DNA from: Sulfuricurvum sp.
GTDB lineage: Bacteria; Campylobacterota; Campylobacteria; Campylobacterales; Sulfurimonadaceae
Length of the DNA stretch: 64,000 bases
Direction: 5' to 3'
Assembly (NCBI RefSeq): GCF_028681615.1
Contig: NZ_JAQUHV010000009.1
Span: 18,199-82,198, forward strand
Position numbers and translations under genes: made by a program. This document shows positions 42,028-51,800 of the stretch, in pieces (within the stretch, counting starts at the first letter, position 1; the number at the start of each line of letters is the position of its first letter). The notes below the pieces were generated by a model. It searched no databases. It was given only the letters and a program-made list of their open reading frames with translations, and had not been told where the DNA came from.

Positions 42028-42439
42028 TGTTGTCACATTATCTGGATATCTGATCAGGGATATAGCAATTACTACGGAAGAAGGTGAAATGTCAGCACGC
42101 AGTACTATTGCTGTTTTCCAAAAAAATGGGCAACTTAAAAACACCAATGAAGAAACATTGCTGATTGATCTCGTTTTTAGAAAAGATTTGATTGCTTTTG
42201 CATTGGATAATTTACATGGAGGATCAAAAGTATTTGTCGATGGCAGAATTTATGAAAAAAATTCAAAACATTATGTCATTGTTGAATCTGTCCAGATATT
42301 AGATTGTGTATCACAATCTTCGTCTTCGAATCTTTTCTGTATTGACAATATGGATTCTGAAGAAAATGGCAATGATCAAAACCTTTTTGAAGATTCGATT
42401 GATATTGATGTGGGTGAAGGGGTGAAAATTAAACTTTGA
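42020..42439 (+). CDS. ssb: Single-stranded DNA-binding protein
   Basis: A 139-residue SSB-like protein: OB-fold stretch FNVVTLSGYLIRDIAITTEE, TLLIDLVFRKDLIAFALDNL, GGSKVFVDGRIYEKNSKHYV (standard G-x-x-V-x-V-x-G). The C-terminal acidic tail is weak and not the D-D-x-x-F of host SSB. It protects the transferred single strand. Found with the relaxase in many plasmids and mobilizable elements. Confidence 0.8.
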   Translation: MFNVVTLSGYLIRDIAITTEEGEMSARSTIAVFQKNGQLKNTNEETLLIDLVFRKDLIAFALDNLHGGSKVFVDGRIYEKNSKHYVIVESVQILDCVSQSSSSNLFCIDNMDSEENGNDQNLFEDSIDIDVGEGVKIKL

Positions 42440-42447
42440 ACTGCTCT

Positions 42448-42482
42448 TTAACGTAGAAAGTCGTCTAGACTTTCTATGTTAA
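42448..42482. repeat. Imperfect 15-bp inverted repeat after ssb
   Basis: TTAACGTAGAAAGTC (42448-42462) and GACTTTCTATGTTAA (42468-42482) pair with one mismatch, centre GTCTA. It lacks a T-run, so it may be a boundary or an operator as well as a hairpin. It lies between the mobilization block and the Fic gene. Confidence 0.55.
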
Positions 42483-42542
42483 ATGCCAAACATTTGATTC
42501 GAATAATGAATTAATCATATCGTTATATGATACAATTAATCC

Positions 42543-43664
42543 ATGCAAACGTATCAAACCTATATTTGGCAAAATAGTAATTGGCCACACTTTACGTATG
42601 ACCTGACACCATTTCAGACTCTCTTACAAGAGATCCGATATCAACAGGGTCTGCTCGATGGTATTTGCAAGGGATTGAGTGAAGAGCACCTGCTTGAAAT
42701 GCAAAGCGAAACCTTGGCTCTTGATGCCGTGACCACTTCTGAGATCGAAGGGGAAATACTCTCACGAGACTCGGTCCGATCATCCATTTTTAAAAAACTC
42801 GGTATTTCGTATGAAACACAAGACCGTTCTACTGTCCAAACCGATGGATTAATCGATATTCTTCTTGATGCCTCCAGAAACGCACTAAAAGCTTTTGATA
42901 AAAATAGATTATTCTCCTGGCATGCGGCACTTTTTCCAAATGGATACTCCGGTATGCATAAGATCAATGTCGCTTCGTACCGAGGCGATGAACCTATGCA
43001 AGTCGTATCAGGACGTATCGGTAAAGAAAAAGTTCATTATGTTGCACCGCCACGTGATAGAGTCGAAGAAGAGATGAAACGCTTCTTTGATTTTATCGAT
43101 GGTCTAAATGACGAAAATGGTTATGTTCGCGCTGCAATCGCTCATCTATGGTTCGTCATCATTCATCCGATGGACGATGGAAACGGACGTATTGCTCGTG
43201 CATTATCGGATATGATGCTCAGTCGAGCGGAAAATAGCTCTCTACGTCTTTATTCAATGAGTTCAGCTATCAATGATACACGACGCGGCTATTATGACGT
43301 TTTGGAACAAACGACTACCGGCACAATGGACATTACTGCATGGATAGGATGGTTTCTAAAAACCGTTCTTACCGCGCAGCAAAATGCCCATGGAACAATT
43401 GAAAAGGTTGTAGCCAAATCACGATTCTGGCAGCTTCATATTCACACCGATCTCAATTCTCGACAGAAGAAAGTACTCAATCGCCTTTTAGATGCCGGTA
43501 AAGAAGGATTCGAAGGCGGAATGAATGCCCGTAAATATGCTTCACTGAGTGATTGCAGTCGTGTTACTGCGAGCCGTGATTTGAGTGATCTATTGGACAA
43601 AGGATGCATCATCAGCCGTGGAGCCGGTGGACGAAGTACCGGTTATGATATTGCGTATAGCTAA
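42543..43664 (+). CDS. Fic-family AMP-transferase-like protein (DUF4172 N-terminus)
   Basis: A 373-residue Fic protein. The N-terminal DUF4172-type region (MQTYQTYIWQNSNWPHFTYD) includes the inhibitory motif T65-x-x-x-E69-G70 (TTSEIEGE), so it is a self-inhibited class with N-terminal inhibitory helix. The Fic core HPMDDGNGR (208-216) has Met for the usual Phe but retains His, Asn and Arg. The C-terminal region (about 320-370) is a winged helix. Class II Fic proteins modify target proteins with AMP; the target is unknown. It starts the cargo region. Confidence 0.9.
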   Translation: MQTYQTYIWQNSNWPHFTYDLTPFQTLLQEIRYQQGLLDGICKGLSEEHLLEMQSETLALDAVTTSEIEGEILSRDSVRSSIFKKLGISYETQDRSTVQTDGLIDILLDASRNALKAFDKNRLFSWHAALFPNGYSGMHKINVASYRGDEPMQVVSGRIGKEKVHYVAPPRDRVEEEMKRFFDFIDGLNDENGYVRAAIAHLWFVIIHPMDDGNGRIARALSDMMLSRAENSSLRLYSMSSAINDTRRGYYDVLEQTTTGTMDITAWIGWFLKTVLTAQQNAHGTIEKVVAKSRFWQLHIHTDLNSRQKKVLNRLLDAGKEGFEGGMNARKYASLSDCSRVTASRDLSDLLDKGCIISRGAGGRSTGYDIAYS

Positions 43665-43668
43665 AATA

Positions 43669-43902
43669 TTACGATGCCATTAACTGATCAAAAAATACTT
43701 CATACATACTTTCATCCTCGCTGTCCATGACAAGAGCGATCCGTTTACCCATCTTCGTGTAGGTATCGAGTAGATAGACTTGTTCACCCTGATGAGAGTA
43801 GAGCGACGAGGTCATTTTAGAAAGACCATAGGCTTGGTGAGTCGGACGGGATCGCTGCGCATGAGCCCGCGCTGCTGTAGAAGAGAGATTGGTCTGCATC
43901 AT
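43669..43902 (-). CDS. Hypothetical protein, 77 aa
   Basis: A 77-residue protein on the opposite strand just after Fic; starts MMQTNLSSTAARAHAQRSRP with AGGAGA before the ATG. The C-terminal half is acidic (VMDSEDESMYEVFFDQLMAS). Not recognised. It could be a partner or antitoxin of an unidentified gene, but nothing in the sequence shows that. Confidence 0.5.
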   Translation of the reverse strand: MMQTNLSSTAARAHAQRSRPTHQAYGLSKMTSSLYSHQGEQVYLLDTYTKMGKRIALVMDSEDESMYEVFFDQLMAS

Positions 43903-43915
43903 AATATTCTCCTGT

Positions 43916-44038
43916 CTATGCTATGAATTTAAAGGTGAGGGTTTTAAGAGCATCATAAACACCCGCTTCAGTGTGCATTTCTTTGACTTTTAGAGTCACC
44001 CATACTAGAGCCAGTGTTGTGATCATCAACGATTCCAT
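43916..44038 (-). CDS. Small membrane-like peptide, 40 aa
   Basis: A 40-residue frame (MESLMITTLALVWVTLKVKE, then MHTEAGVYDALKTLTFKFIA) with AAGGATAA before the ATG; weakly hydrophobic N-terminus. It lies 13 nt upstream of the 77-aa gene on the same strand. Unrecognised. Confidence 0.4.
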   Translation of the reverse strand: MESLMITTLALVWVTLKVKEMHTEAGVYDALKTLTFKFIA

Positions 44039-44092
44039 AGCATTATCCTTTACGGTGTTAATTTAGATTTCGATATGATGCACTCATCATTG

Positions 44093-44106
44093 GACAACAT
44101 AGTGTC
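44093..44106. promoter_or_regulatory. GACA-N6-TGTC palindrome upstream of WYL regulator
   Basis: GACAACATAGTGTC lies 16 bp before the WYL gene start and matches in pattern and length the site after its stop. A TATGAT sequence at 44074-44079 suggests a promoter just upstream, so binding would block transcription. Confidence 0.6.
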
Positions 44107-44122
44107 TGTTTAAAGGATTCAT

Positions 44123-45052
44123 ATGGGACAAATTCATGACTACGATAAAATCCTTACCCGTTTAACTATCATCCTGCAGCGATTGTATGAGGGCGAAGTA
44201 TTATCGGTTCAAGAATTAGCCTCAGAGTTCAATGTATCCACGAAAACCATCCAGCGTGATTTCAATCAGCGCCTTATCCGTTTTCCAATAGAGAAGCAGG
44301 GGAGTAAGTGGAAGATGCAATTTGGTCATGCACTCACCAAAGAGCGAACCCCCGAAGAGGCACTGGTGTTGGAGATGCTGGGAAATATCGCCGAAGGAAT
44401 AGGAAACGAATTCGGTGTCAAAGCCAAATCGCTCTTCTCCAAACTCCAAAACAATACTAAAAACCCCATCTACTCTAAAACCATTATCGAAGATATCTCC
44501 GATAAACTTGGACACTTCCATATCATCGAACAAGCAATTATGGAGAACAAGAGGGTACGGTTTAATTACAACAACAAACTCCGTCATGTTCATCCCTATA
44601 AAATTGTCTCCTTTGAAGGGTACTGGTATCTCTATGGTGAAGAGTTCATGGAGAGCAAACTCAAGACCTATTATTTTAAAGGGATCGATCATCTTGAAAT
44701 TACCGAAGAGAAATTCATTCCTAACGATGCAACGTACCGGATACTAGAACGTGCCATCAACGCATGGTTTGAACCCGACAAAGAACCTTTTGAAGTGACA
44801 CTCAAAGCTTCCCCTGAAATCGCAAAATATTTTCACCGTAGACCACTCGCTAGTACCCAGCGAATACTAAAAACTTATGAGGATGGAAGCATGGTAATCG
44901 AAGTATTGGCAACTTCGGAACGAGAGATCATGCAAGAGGTTAAGAAATGGATGCCAGATCTCATCATCACCTCTCCAAAACCCTTAGCTCTTAAAGCCAA
45001 AAGTATTGCCGATAGCTTTTTGAATAAACAGATCGAAGAGTTGATTGGGTAA
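44123..45052 (+). CDS. WYL-domain transcriptional regulator
   Basis: A 309-residue regulator: N-terminal winged helix (about 12-60, VLSVQELASEFNVSTKTIQR), WYL domain (about 130-210, VHPYKIVSFEGYWYLYGEEF, with YWYLYG as the WYL stretch), and the C-terminal WCX-like region (about 225-305, ITSPKPLALKAKS near the end). WYL regulators such as BrxR and CapW repress defence operons and are thought to sense nucleic acid or a nucleotide ligand. GACA-N6-TGTC palindromes lie both before and just after its gene. Confidence 0.9.
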   Translation: MGQIHDYDKILTRLTIILQRLYEGEVLSVQELASEFNVSTKTIQRDFNQRLIRFPIEKQGSKWKMQFGHALTKERTPEEALVLEMLGNIAEGIGNEFGVKAKSLFSKLQNNTKNPIYSKTIIEDISDKLGHFHIIEQAIMENKRVRFNYNNKLRHVHPYKIVSFEGYWYLYGEEFMESKLKTYYFKGIDHLEITEEKFIPNDATYRILERAINAWFEPDKEPFEVTLKASPEIAKYFHRRPLASTQRILKTYEDGSMVIEVLATSEREIMQEVKKWMPDLIITSPKPLALKAKSIADSFLNKQIEELIG

Positions 45053-45056
45053 AACG

Positions 45057-45070
45057 GACACAACGGTGTC
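45057..45070. promoter_or_regulatory. GACA-N6-TGTC palindrome after WYL gene
   Basis: GACACAACGGTGTC, 4 bp after the WYL stop codon, is a 14-bp site of the same GACA-N6-TGTC form as at 44093-44106, with a perfect 5-bp arm. It lies 234 bp before the DruH-like gene and could be an operator of the Druantia-like operon. Confidence 0.6.
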
Positions 45071-45303
45071 GCACCTCTCCTTTACACTGCCATTATCAAA
45101 ATGTAAAGGATTGCACGATGAAACTCACAATGGCTACACGCACTTCATGGATGAAGAGAACCAAAGAGACAATTACGCAATGGATTTTTTTTGCGTTGTA
45201 AGTATTGGATTCATTAATGTATCAGCCTCTTGAAGCTATTATGAGGCGTTACTTATAATTTATATTTAATTTACAAACACGTATTTTATGACAAAGTAAA
45301 AAA
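45071..45303. promoter_or_regulatory. Leader region of the DruH-like gene
   Basis: This 233-bp gap holds a TATAAT at 45254-45259 as a possible -10 box and a TTTACA at 45081. A possible 27-residue frame (45118-45201, MKLTMATRTSWMKRTKETIT) with AAAGGA upstream is too short to call. No other gene is seen. The DruH-like start itself has a weak ribosome site. Confidence 0.4.
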
Positions 45304-48300
45304 ATGAAAAATGACCATTTACCATTTGAAGAAGCAAGAGCGTTTGTTAGAAATGTAGGATTACAAAATGCCCGTGAGTGGAAATTATGGTCCAAAGGCG
45401 AACTTCAAAACCATGATAGAAGACCTGATTTTATCCCTTCTAATCCTGATATTGTTTACAAAAGATCTGGTTGGCTTGGCTGGAGTGACTGGTTAAAAGA
45501 AGTAAAAGAACAAAAATATCTCCCTTTTGAACAAGCTAAAGAATTTGTGCATTCACTAAATTTGAAAAACAACCAAGAGTGGATCAGATATTATCAAGGA
45601 AAATTAGAAGGCGTGGAAAAACCGGACTATATTCCTTGGAACCCACAAATCGTTTATAAATCCGATTGGATTGGAATAAAAGACTGGCTTGGAACATCTT
45701 GGAGGGATTTTAAAGAGGCAAGGGAATTTGTTAGGAACTTAGGCCTTGGTGGAACTATTGAGTGGAGAGCATATTGCCAGGGTGTTTTAGAAGGATATGA
45801 TTCCAAGCCAAGTGATATTCCTACAGATCCGGCACGAATATATGAAAATGACGGATTCGTTGATATGGGCGATTGGCTTGGGACTGGTAGAAAACGTAAA
45901 ACTAACTATGGGATAGCTGATGATACCTGGTTGACTTATGAAGAAGCAAAATCGTTTGTTCATACTCTAGGGCTTAGTGGATACGACCAATGGCGAGAAT
46001 ATATCGATGATAAATATATAAATCTTCCTATTAGGCCTGATGATATTCCTCGTTCGCCTCAGTATGTCTATAAAAATGATGGTTGGGTTAATTGGAACGA
46101 TTGGATAGGCAATACTGTCAATCACAAACAATATAAAAATATTGAAGATGAGGAATATGGAGAAAACACTCATAACATCTTGTTTTCCTTAAATGAGATT
46201 GCTAAAGAATATGGTGATTTCAAGGGTACTTTGAGAATTTTAGAAAAATTATTAGCAAGCGATACACACTATTCGATAATTGAACTTGATATAAATTCGG
46301 ATATTGCATCAGAGATTGAAAGAATCTTTTTTGGTTTTAGAACACTTCCAAGCCGACAATCGCTTTCATCAAAAGCGTTTACCGGATTTATCTTTTTGGC
46401 CTATGTAGTATTGAATCTCAAAGATCAATTACAACATGCTATTTGGAAGCCTATTATCGATGAGCTTGACAAATACGCCTCTATAAATACTTTTTTTAAA
46501 GACAATTACTTCCTTGCCAGTGATTATCCAAATCTGGCTCTCAAGGACGCTATTCTCATAGCTTGTAAAACCTTTAATTTGAGAAATGACTTTGACAATA
46601 AGGATGATCACCAATATCTTAGAAATACGATTCTACTTCAAATTGGAATGTTTAACGAAAGTTTTACAAATGTGAAAATGTGGCTTTCAAATTACAATAT
46701 ACCCATAGTTATTGCTGAACTTTTAGATCATCAATCATCGAATTATTCTCATGAGTTTGATGATGGTTGGAGGGCATTACGTAGATATCGTGACAATCTT
46801 ATAACCTCTGAACAGATGAAATCATTCATTAATCCAAATCCATGGTTTAAGCACATTGATTTGGATGGATTACTTAAAGCTGCAAAACAAAAAAACAAAA
46901 GACAATTGATCATTTCAACCGAAGAGAATATGGATGTTTTTTATTTGAGCCATATTCATTATGATGAGATGGGATTACATTTTACGGTGAATGCTCAAGA
47001 TACCTACATGCTCAATCTTGGTGGGTATCGCTACGAAATATTTCTTGATGATGATTACGCCGGATTGCTTTTGGCAGATGCGAACAAGCGGTTGGTCCTT
47101 GATAGTCCGATCATTTTAAATAACCCCTCAAACAACAGAATTAACCTTGAAATACGAAATGAGGATCATGATACCATCTATTCGACACAAATTATTTTAT
47201 TTGATTTCAGTGAACAGCTGATCATATTCGATGAAGATGGGGAAATACATTCGAATATTTTCAAGAAATTAAACAGTACTAAAAAATATAATCTTTTGAT
47301 GGATGCGGATCTTGATTGTTCTTTTAATCAAGACAATCAACGTGAATATTTTGAAGGATTTGCTACTTTAATTCCCAATATCCGTGCAAAAGATGATTGC
47401 AAAATATTCTATAACGATGACTTTCTATTTGAGTTGAATTTTTCAGAAACAGTCAATAAACCGGATTTTTTCGATGAGATAGTACTTTACACGACATCGG
47501 AAAAGTCATTTATTATTGATGAAAACTATACCTTTTTACTAAAGAGAATGCATGTTGATCCAAATACTGATGAAGTGGATCTTCAATCTCTTCCTGAAGA
47601 AGTACAGGTGATAAAGTGGACCTATTCAGGTGGCTATGCGGATAAGGATGAAATTGAGGAGAATACCATGACAGCACCATTATATGCTGAAATGGTGACT
47701 TCACCAAAACATACGCTCATTCTCAAATACCATAACAAGGTTTTCAAAAAAGTGGTTTATTGCAATTTTTTTGAAAGAGCCCATCTGTATAGATTGTTTG
47801 AGATTAATAAGCAAGGGGACACTCGGCAGGTTGGCAGACAAGATATTTTGAATCGGCATGATTTAAAAAATAATCGTTATTTTTTAAGTGACATGAATCA
47901 TAGCGACAAACTGTATTTTAAAAATAAATCCTATTTCTATCAAAAAATCATTCCAAACACGACAATCAATTTTAGTAAGTTATCTGGTTTTGGTGAATCT
48001 ATCTTTGTGAGCGAGCATCTTTACAATTCTGAACTCATTGAATTGTTCCATTATCATGACTCGCAAGAGTATATGTTTATAAAAAATGGAGATGCAAAAA
48101 CACTGTATTTTTATAAACACTCTACTGCCATGTCAAAATTAATAATTTTAGACGGTGATTATAATTATCATGAGTTTTCCATGTCTGAAATAGAAGGTAA
48201 GTCCGAAAATAGTCAATTTCGCTTCGATTTTGAGATTGTTACATGCCTTTTGGTTTCAGGAAGCCATTTAATTGACAGCTGCAGCCGCAACGATTTTTTG

Positions 48301-48858
48301 AAGAATAAACAGGATATTGATAATGTAGAAATAATGAAAAATTTGTTGGCGGCTAATTACATCTTTTTGGTAGATGATGCCTTTACACAACTTTTTAGAA
48401 GATTCGTATTAAGCAATCCGGAAGAGTCTTATTCGCTTTTATATTCGGATTCTTTGAAAATCAATAATCAACATGTAGTGATTGATTTTTTCAAACAAAA
48501 GCTAATGATGGAGCATATTCTAATGTCGGTTGTGCTGGACAAAGAGAAGAGTGAAAAAGTGCTTCAAGGGTTGATACTTGCTGGATATGAAAACAAATTG
48601 CTTGAAACACCTATAATACTGTTTAACTTACTGAAATCAGCTTCCGCAAAAAGGTTGATTGGCTACTTTTATGGAATGGTAGAGGAAGCGGTAATTGAAG
48701 ATGAAATTGATGAAAGTTTTGTTCAAAGAATTGTTGACCATCTATTTGACACAACAACTGTAAAGAGCCGTGACAAGCATAATTTAAAAGTTGCGATGCA
48801 TTATATCAACGGCGAGTACTATCTCAAAAAAGCGTTAGAGGAATTATTGAATGGGTAA
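45304..48858 (+). CDS. druH-like: DruH-like giant protein with four PHINT repeats
   Basis: A 1184-residue protein. Residues 1-285 hold four imperfect repeats of about 60-75 residues: F-E-E-A-R-x-F-V-R-x-L-G-L, ... W-x-x-Y, ... P-x-x-I-P-x-x-P-x-x-x-Y-K, ... W-x-x-W-x-D-W-L-G. These match the phage-integrase (PHINT) repeat. The rest is an unrecognised acidic, A/T-rich region with no clear enzyme motif. It overlaps the helicase gene by 8 nt. The size pairing with a DUF1998 helicase suggests Druantia type III (DruH with DruE). This is inferred from gene size and context; a related, unnamed two-gene system is possible. Confidence 0.55.
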   Translation: MKNDHLPFEEARAFVRNVGLQNAREWKLWSKGELQNHDRRPDFIPSNPDIVYKRSGWLGWSDWLKEVKEQKYLPFEQAKEFVHSLNLKNNQEWIRYYQGKLEGVEKPDYIPWNPQIVYKSDWIGIKDWLGTSWRDFKEAREFVRNLGLGGTIEWRAYCQGVLEGYDSKPSDIPTDPARIYENDGFVDMGDWLGTGRKRKTNYGIADDTWLTYEEAKSFVHTLGLSGYDQWREYIDDKYINLPIRPDDIPRSPQYVYKNDGWVNWNDWIGNTVNHKQYKNIEDEEYGENTHNILFSLNEIAKEYGDFKGTLRILEKLLASDTHYSIIELDINSDIASEIERIFFGFRTLPSRQSLSSKAFTGFIFLAYVVLNLKDQLQHAIWKPIIDELDKYASINTFFKDNYFLASDYPNLALKDAILIACKTFNLRNDFDNKDDHQYLRNTILLQIGMFNESFTNVKMWLSNYNIPIVIAELLDHQSSNYSHEFDDGWRALRRYRDNLITSEQMKSFINPNPWFKHIDLDGLLKAAKQKNKRQLIISTEENMDVFYLSHIHYDEMGLHFTVNAQDTYMLNLGGYRYEIFLDDDYAGLLLADANKRLVLDSPIILNNPSNNRINLEIRNEDHDTIYSTQIILFDFSEQLIIFDEDGEIHSNIFKKLNSTKKYNLLMDADLDCSFNQDNQREYFEGFATLIPNIRAKDDCKIFYNDDFLFELNFSETVNKPDFFDEIVLYTTSEKSFIIDENYTFLLKRMHVDPNTDEVDLQSLPEEVQVIKWTYSGGYADKDEIEENTMTAPLYAEMVTSPKHTLILKYHNKVFKKVVYCNFFERAHLYRLFEINKQGDTRQVGRQDILNRHDLKNNRYFLSDMNHSDKLYFKNKSYFYQKIIPNTTINFSKLSGFGESIFVSEHLYNSELIELFHYHDSQEYMFIKNGDAKTLYFYKHSTAMSKLIILDGDYNYHEFSMSEIEGKSENSQFRFDFEIVTCLLVSGSHLIDSCSRNDFLKNKQDIDNVEIMKNLLAANYIFLVDDAFTQLFRRFVLSNPEESYSLLYSDSLKINNQHVVIDFFKQKLMMEHILMSVVLDKEKSEKVLQGLILAGYENKLLETPIILFNLLKSASAKRLIGYFYGMVEEAVIEDEIDESFVQRIVDHLFDTTTVKSRDKHNLKVAMHYINGEYYLKKALEELLNG

Positions 48859-51800
48859 ATATCTTGATGCCATCACCTTATCGGACAATCTCAAAAAACG
48901 GATAGAAGAAACTATCGTTTCCAACATTGCTATACGGGATGCTGAGATGCTTGAAGAATTGAAAGCTCTTATTGAAATGAAAGCGGACGGGCTTATATCG
49001 GATATTTTGGTAGAAGGTGCCTATTCAGCAAAAAAACATGAAGATATATTAAGGAATATTCCATTTTTAGACAAAAAATTTATTGAGCTGTTGGATCTGA
49101 ACAAAATTTTTAATCCTAATTATTTTCCATTCAAGCATCAATATGAAACGCTTACACTCGTAAATGATATGGATGAAAATAATAAGCCAGCCATTGTCGT
49201 GACCGCTCCTACTGGATCAGGAAAAACAGAATCTTTTCTTTTGCCCATGCTCAACGATTTGGTTATGAATCCCAGAAAAGCAGATGAAAAAGGGGTTAGA
49301 GCAATCATTTTATATCCTATGAATGCATTGGTTGCGGATCAGAACAAACGTTTATATTCTTATCTTCAAGGTCAATCTAAAATCAGGATGTTTTTCTATA
49401 ACAGTGAAACACCTGAAGACAAAAAATACGCTTCTGAAGAATTCAGCGATAAATGTTTCGTCAGAACGCGAAAGGAAGCGCGCGATAATCCTCCTGATAT
49501 CATGATTACCAACTACTCCATGCTTGAATATATCCTTTCAAGGCCTAATGATTATCCACTAATTGGAAATGCGCTCAGGACTGTTATTGTTGATGAAGCA
49601 CATCTATACACAGGGACGCTCGCAGCGGAAGTATCCATGTTGCTCAAACGTGTTGCGGCCAAAGCCAAAGTCAAGACATCGAATGTTTTACATATTGCAA
49701 CTACGGCTACGATATCGGAGGACAAACAAGAGCAGTATGGCTTTTTTAGCAAATTTTTCAATAAAGAGAACATTCAAAGCATCGCAGGTCAAAAAGAATT
49801 CAAAGAAATCGCTACCGATATCGATGTGAATGGCGAGATAGAACAGTTTCATGATATTTCGGAGTTGGTTAAAAAATCGAATCTTGATTTATATAACGAG
49901 TTCAAGGGATATAGGATTTTTCCAAAAATTCTGAGAATATTGGCAGAGAAGTACGCTATTACCTTGAATGAATTATTAGAGATACTTTCCAATGAAATGG
50001 ATGAGCAGACATTACTGAACATCTTTACCATTGGAGCTAAAGCTCGCCTTAACGATAACGAGCTCCCATTGCTTCCGCATAAGATGCATCTTCAGGTTCG
50101 GAGTTCTCAAGGATTTTCAGTATGCTCCAATCCAGATTGTCCAGACTCAAAAATTCAAGGGATTGGCAAGATACATCATGGTTTATTCTATAACTGTACT
50201 ACGTGTAAAAGCCCTACGTTAAATCTTGTCCGTTGTTCAGAATGTAGAGAACATTTTTATTATGGATCTTTCAAGGACAAAGATACTTTATTTTTGGAAA
50301 GATACGCGTCTGGATTGTCTGAAAAAGAAGGTGCCTTGCTACTTAGCAAAACGGAATCTTCAGAGCCGATTTACATAGACTTAAACGGCAAGAAGTGTTC
50401 TGAATATGATTTCAACAATCAATTTTATAGACATTCAGGGTGTCCAGTTTGCTCCAATGATGAGTTTTACAGCTTGGATGTTAGTGACCAATTTCTCATT
50501 CCGCTTGTTGCGGAAACCATGTTAGTCAATATGCCGGAGATTGATAAAGAGATTAATGTCTTTTTACCTGCAAGAGGAAGAAGACTATTGACTTTTTCAG
50601 ACAGTAGAAGCGCCGCAGCACGATTGGGGCCGTTGCTCACGGCACAGCATGAAACCCAATTATTTCGACGGCTCATTATAGATACTATGTCTCAAATTTC
50701 GATGCGTTCCAATGATAATGAATTACGTGATTTTTATGAGGAGGAAATACGAGCCAACGAAAAAAAATTGAACGAGACAGATAATCCGTTGGTGCGTAAC
50801 AAGATACAGGAAAAAATCGATGAAGCTAAATCTGAACTGTCCAAGATGAGTTCGGGGATTTCTATTATATCGCTTGTGAAAGCTTTGGAAAAACACCCTT
50901 TATTAGGGGAATTTTTCGATCGAGAAAGGATGAAAGAGCAATCTCCTGATGAACGAGAGCAGCTTTCGTTTCAAAAAAACTCAGAGTCAATTGCCACATC
51001 ACTTTACTTAAAGATCGCGGATACCCTTAGTATTCCTAATGAGAAACAAGTTACTTTGGAAAGCGTAGGCTTATTAGGATTTGATTTTTCATTTGAACAA
51101 AACGATGTGAAAGAATATTTTGACATTCACTTCATGGGAATAAGATTTGAGCTCGATTCCATTCTCAAAAGCTTTATTTATATCTTTAGAAAACGCCGTG
51201 CGATCACCATAGAGTCAGATAAAAATCCTTACAAAGACTTTCATTCAAAACATTTTGGATTGGGACAATATATTGCTTATGACGGAAAAAATAAAAATAT
51301 TTACAATCTGAAAGTTTCATCTAGAAGTTCTGATTACAAGTTTGTTGCTCAAATCCTGCACTATTATGGAATCGATGACTCTGAAGAAAATATTCATCTT
51401 TTTTTAGAAGCTGTCTTCAATGCGTTTTTGGCTTTGGCGAAGCGTAATGATATAAAATGGATCGAATGGAATAAGGTACAAACCGAGGATGATAAAATCG
51501 TAGAAGCTTTCAGGCTAGTATTTGATGAATTAAGTATAGCGATACCTGATAGACTTCATTTAAATATAATCAATAAGACCTTGTGGCAGCATACCGTTAA
51601 TGGAATTATCCCTTATCAAAACAGCATAACAGAACTTCAGTCTGTTACCCAAGACGATTTGGATCACGATCCCTATTTCTCACGTTATCGCAAACTATAT
51701 CGAGATGCATCACTCGAGTTAAGTGTGGGGCTATGGGCTGAAGAGCATTCCGCTCAGTTATCATCACAAGAAAACCGACGACTCCAGGATTTATTTATTC

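Larger units (their letters stand above)
33200..42500. mobile_element. Integrated mobilizable element core (P4-type integrase, MobF relaxase)
   Basis: The P4-like integrase at 33.5 kb is followed by a coupling-protein-like ATPase, partition-type genes, a MobF relaxase, an AlpA-like regulator and an SSB. Together these read as an integrative mobilizable element. No pilus or VirB4 gene is seen. The defence genes to its right (42.5-63.6 kb) are probably cargo of the same or a neighbouring island. The right boundary is uncertain; the hairpin at 42448-42482 and the IS3 end at 63.9 kb are candidates. Confidence 0.65.

Noticed and set aside
45045..45233. A 62-aa frame beginning inside the WYL stop region
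   Set aside because: It overlaps the putative operator, lacks a ribosome site and reads as a low-complexity non-protein-like sequence.
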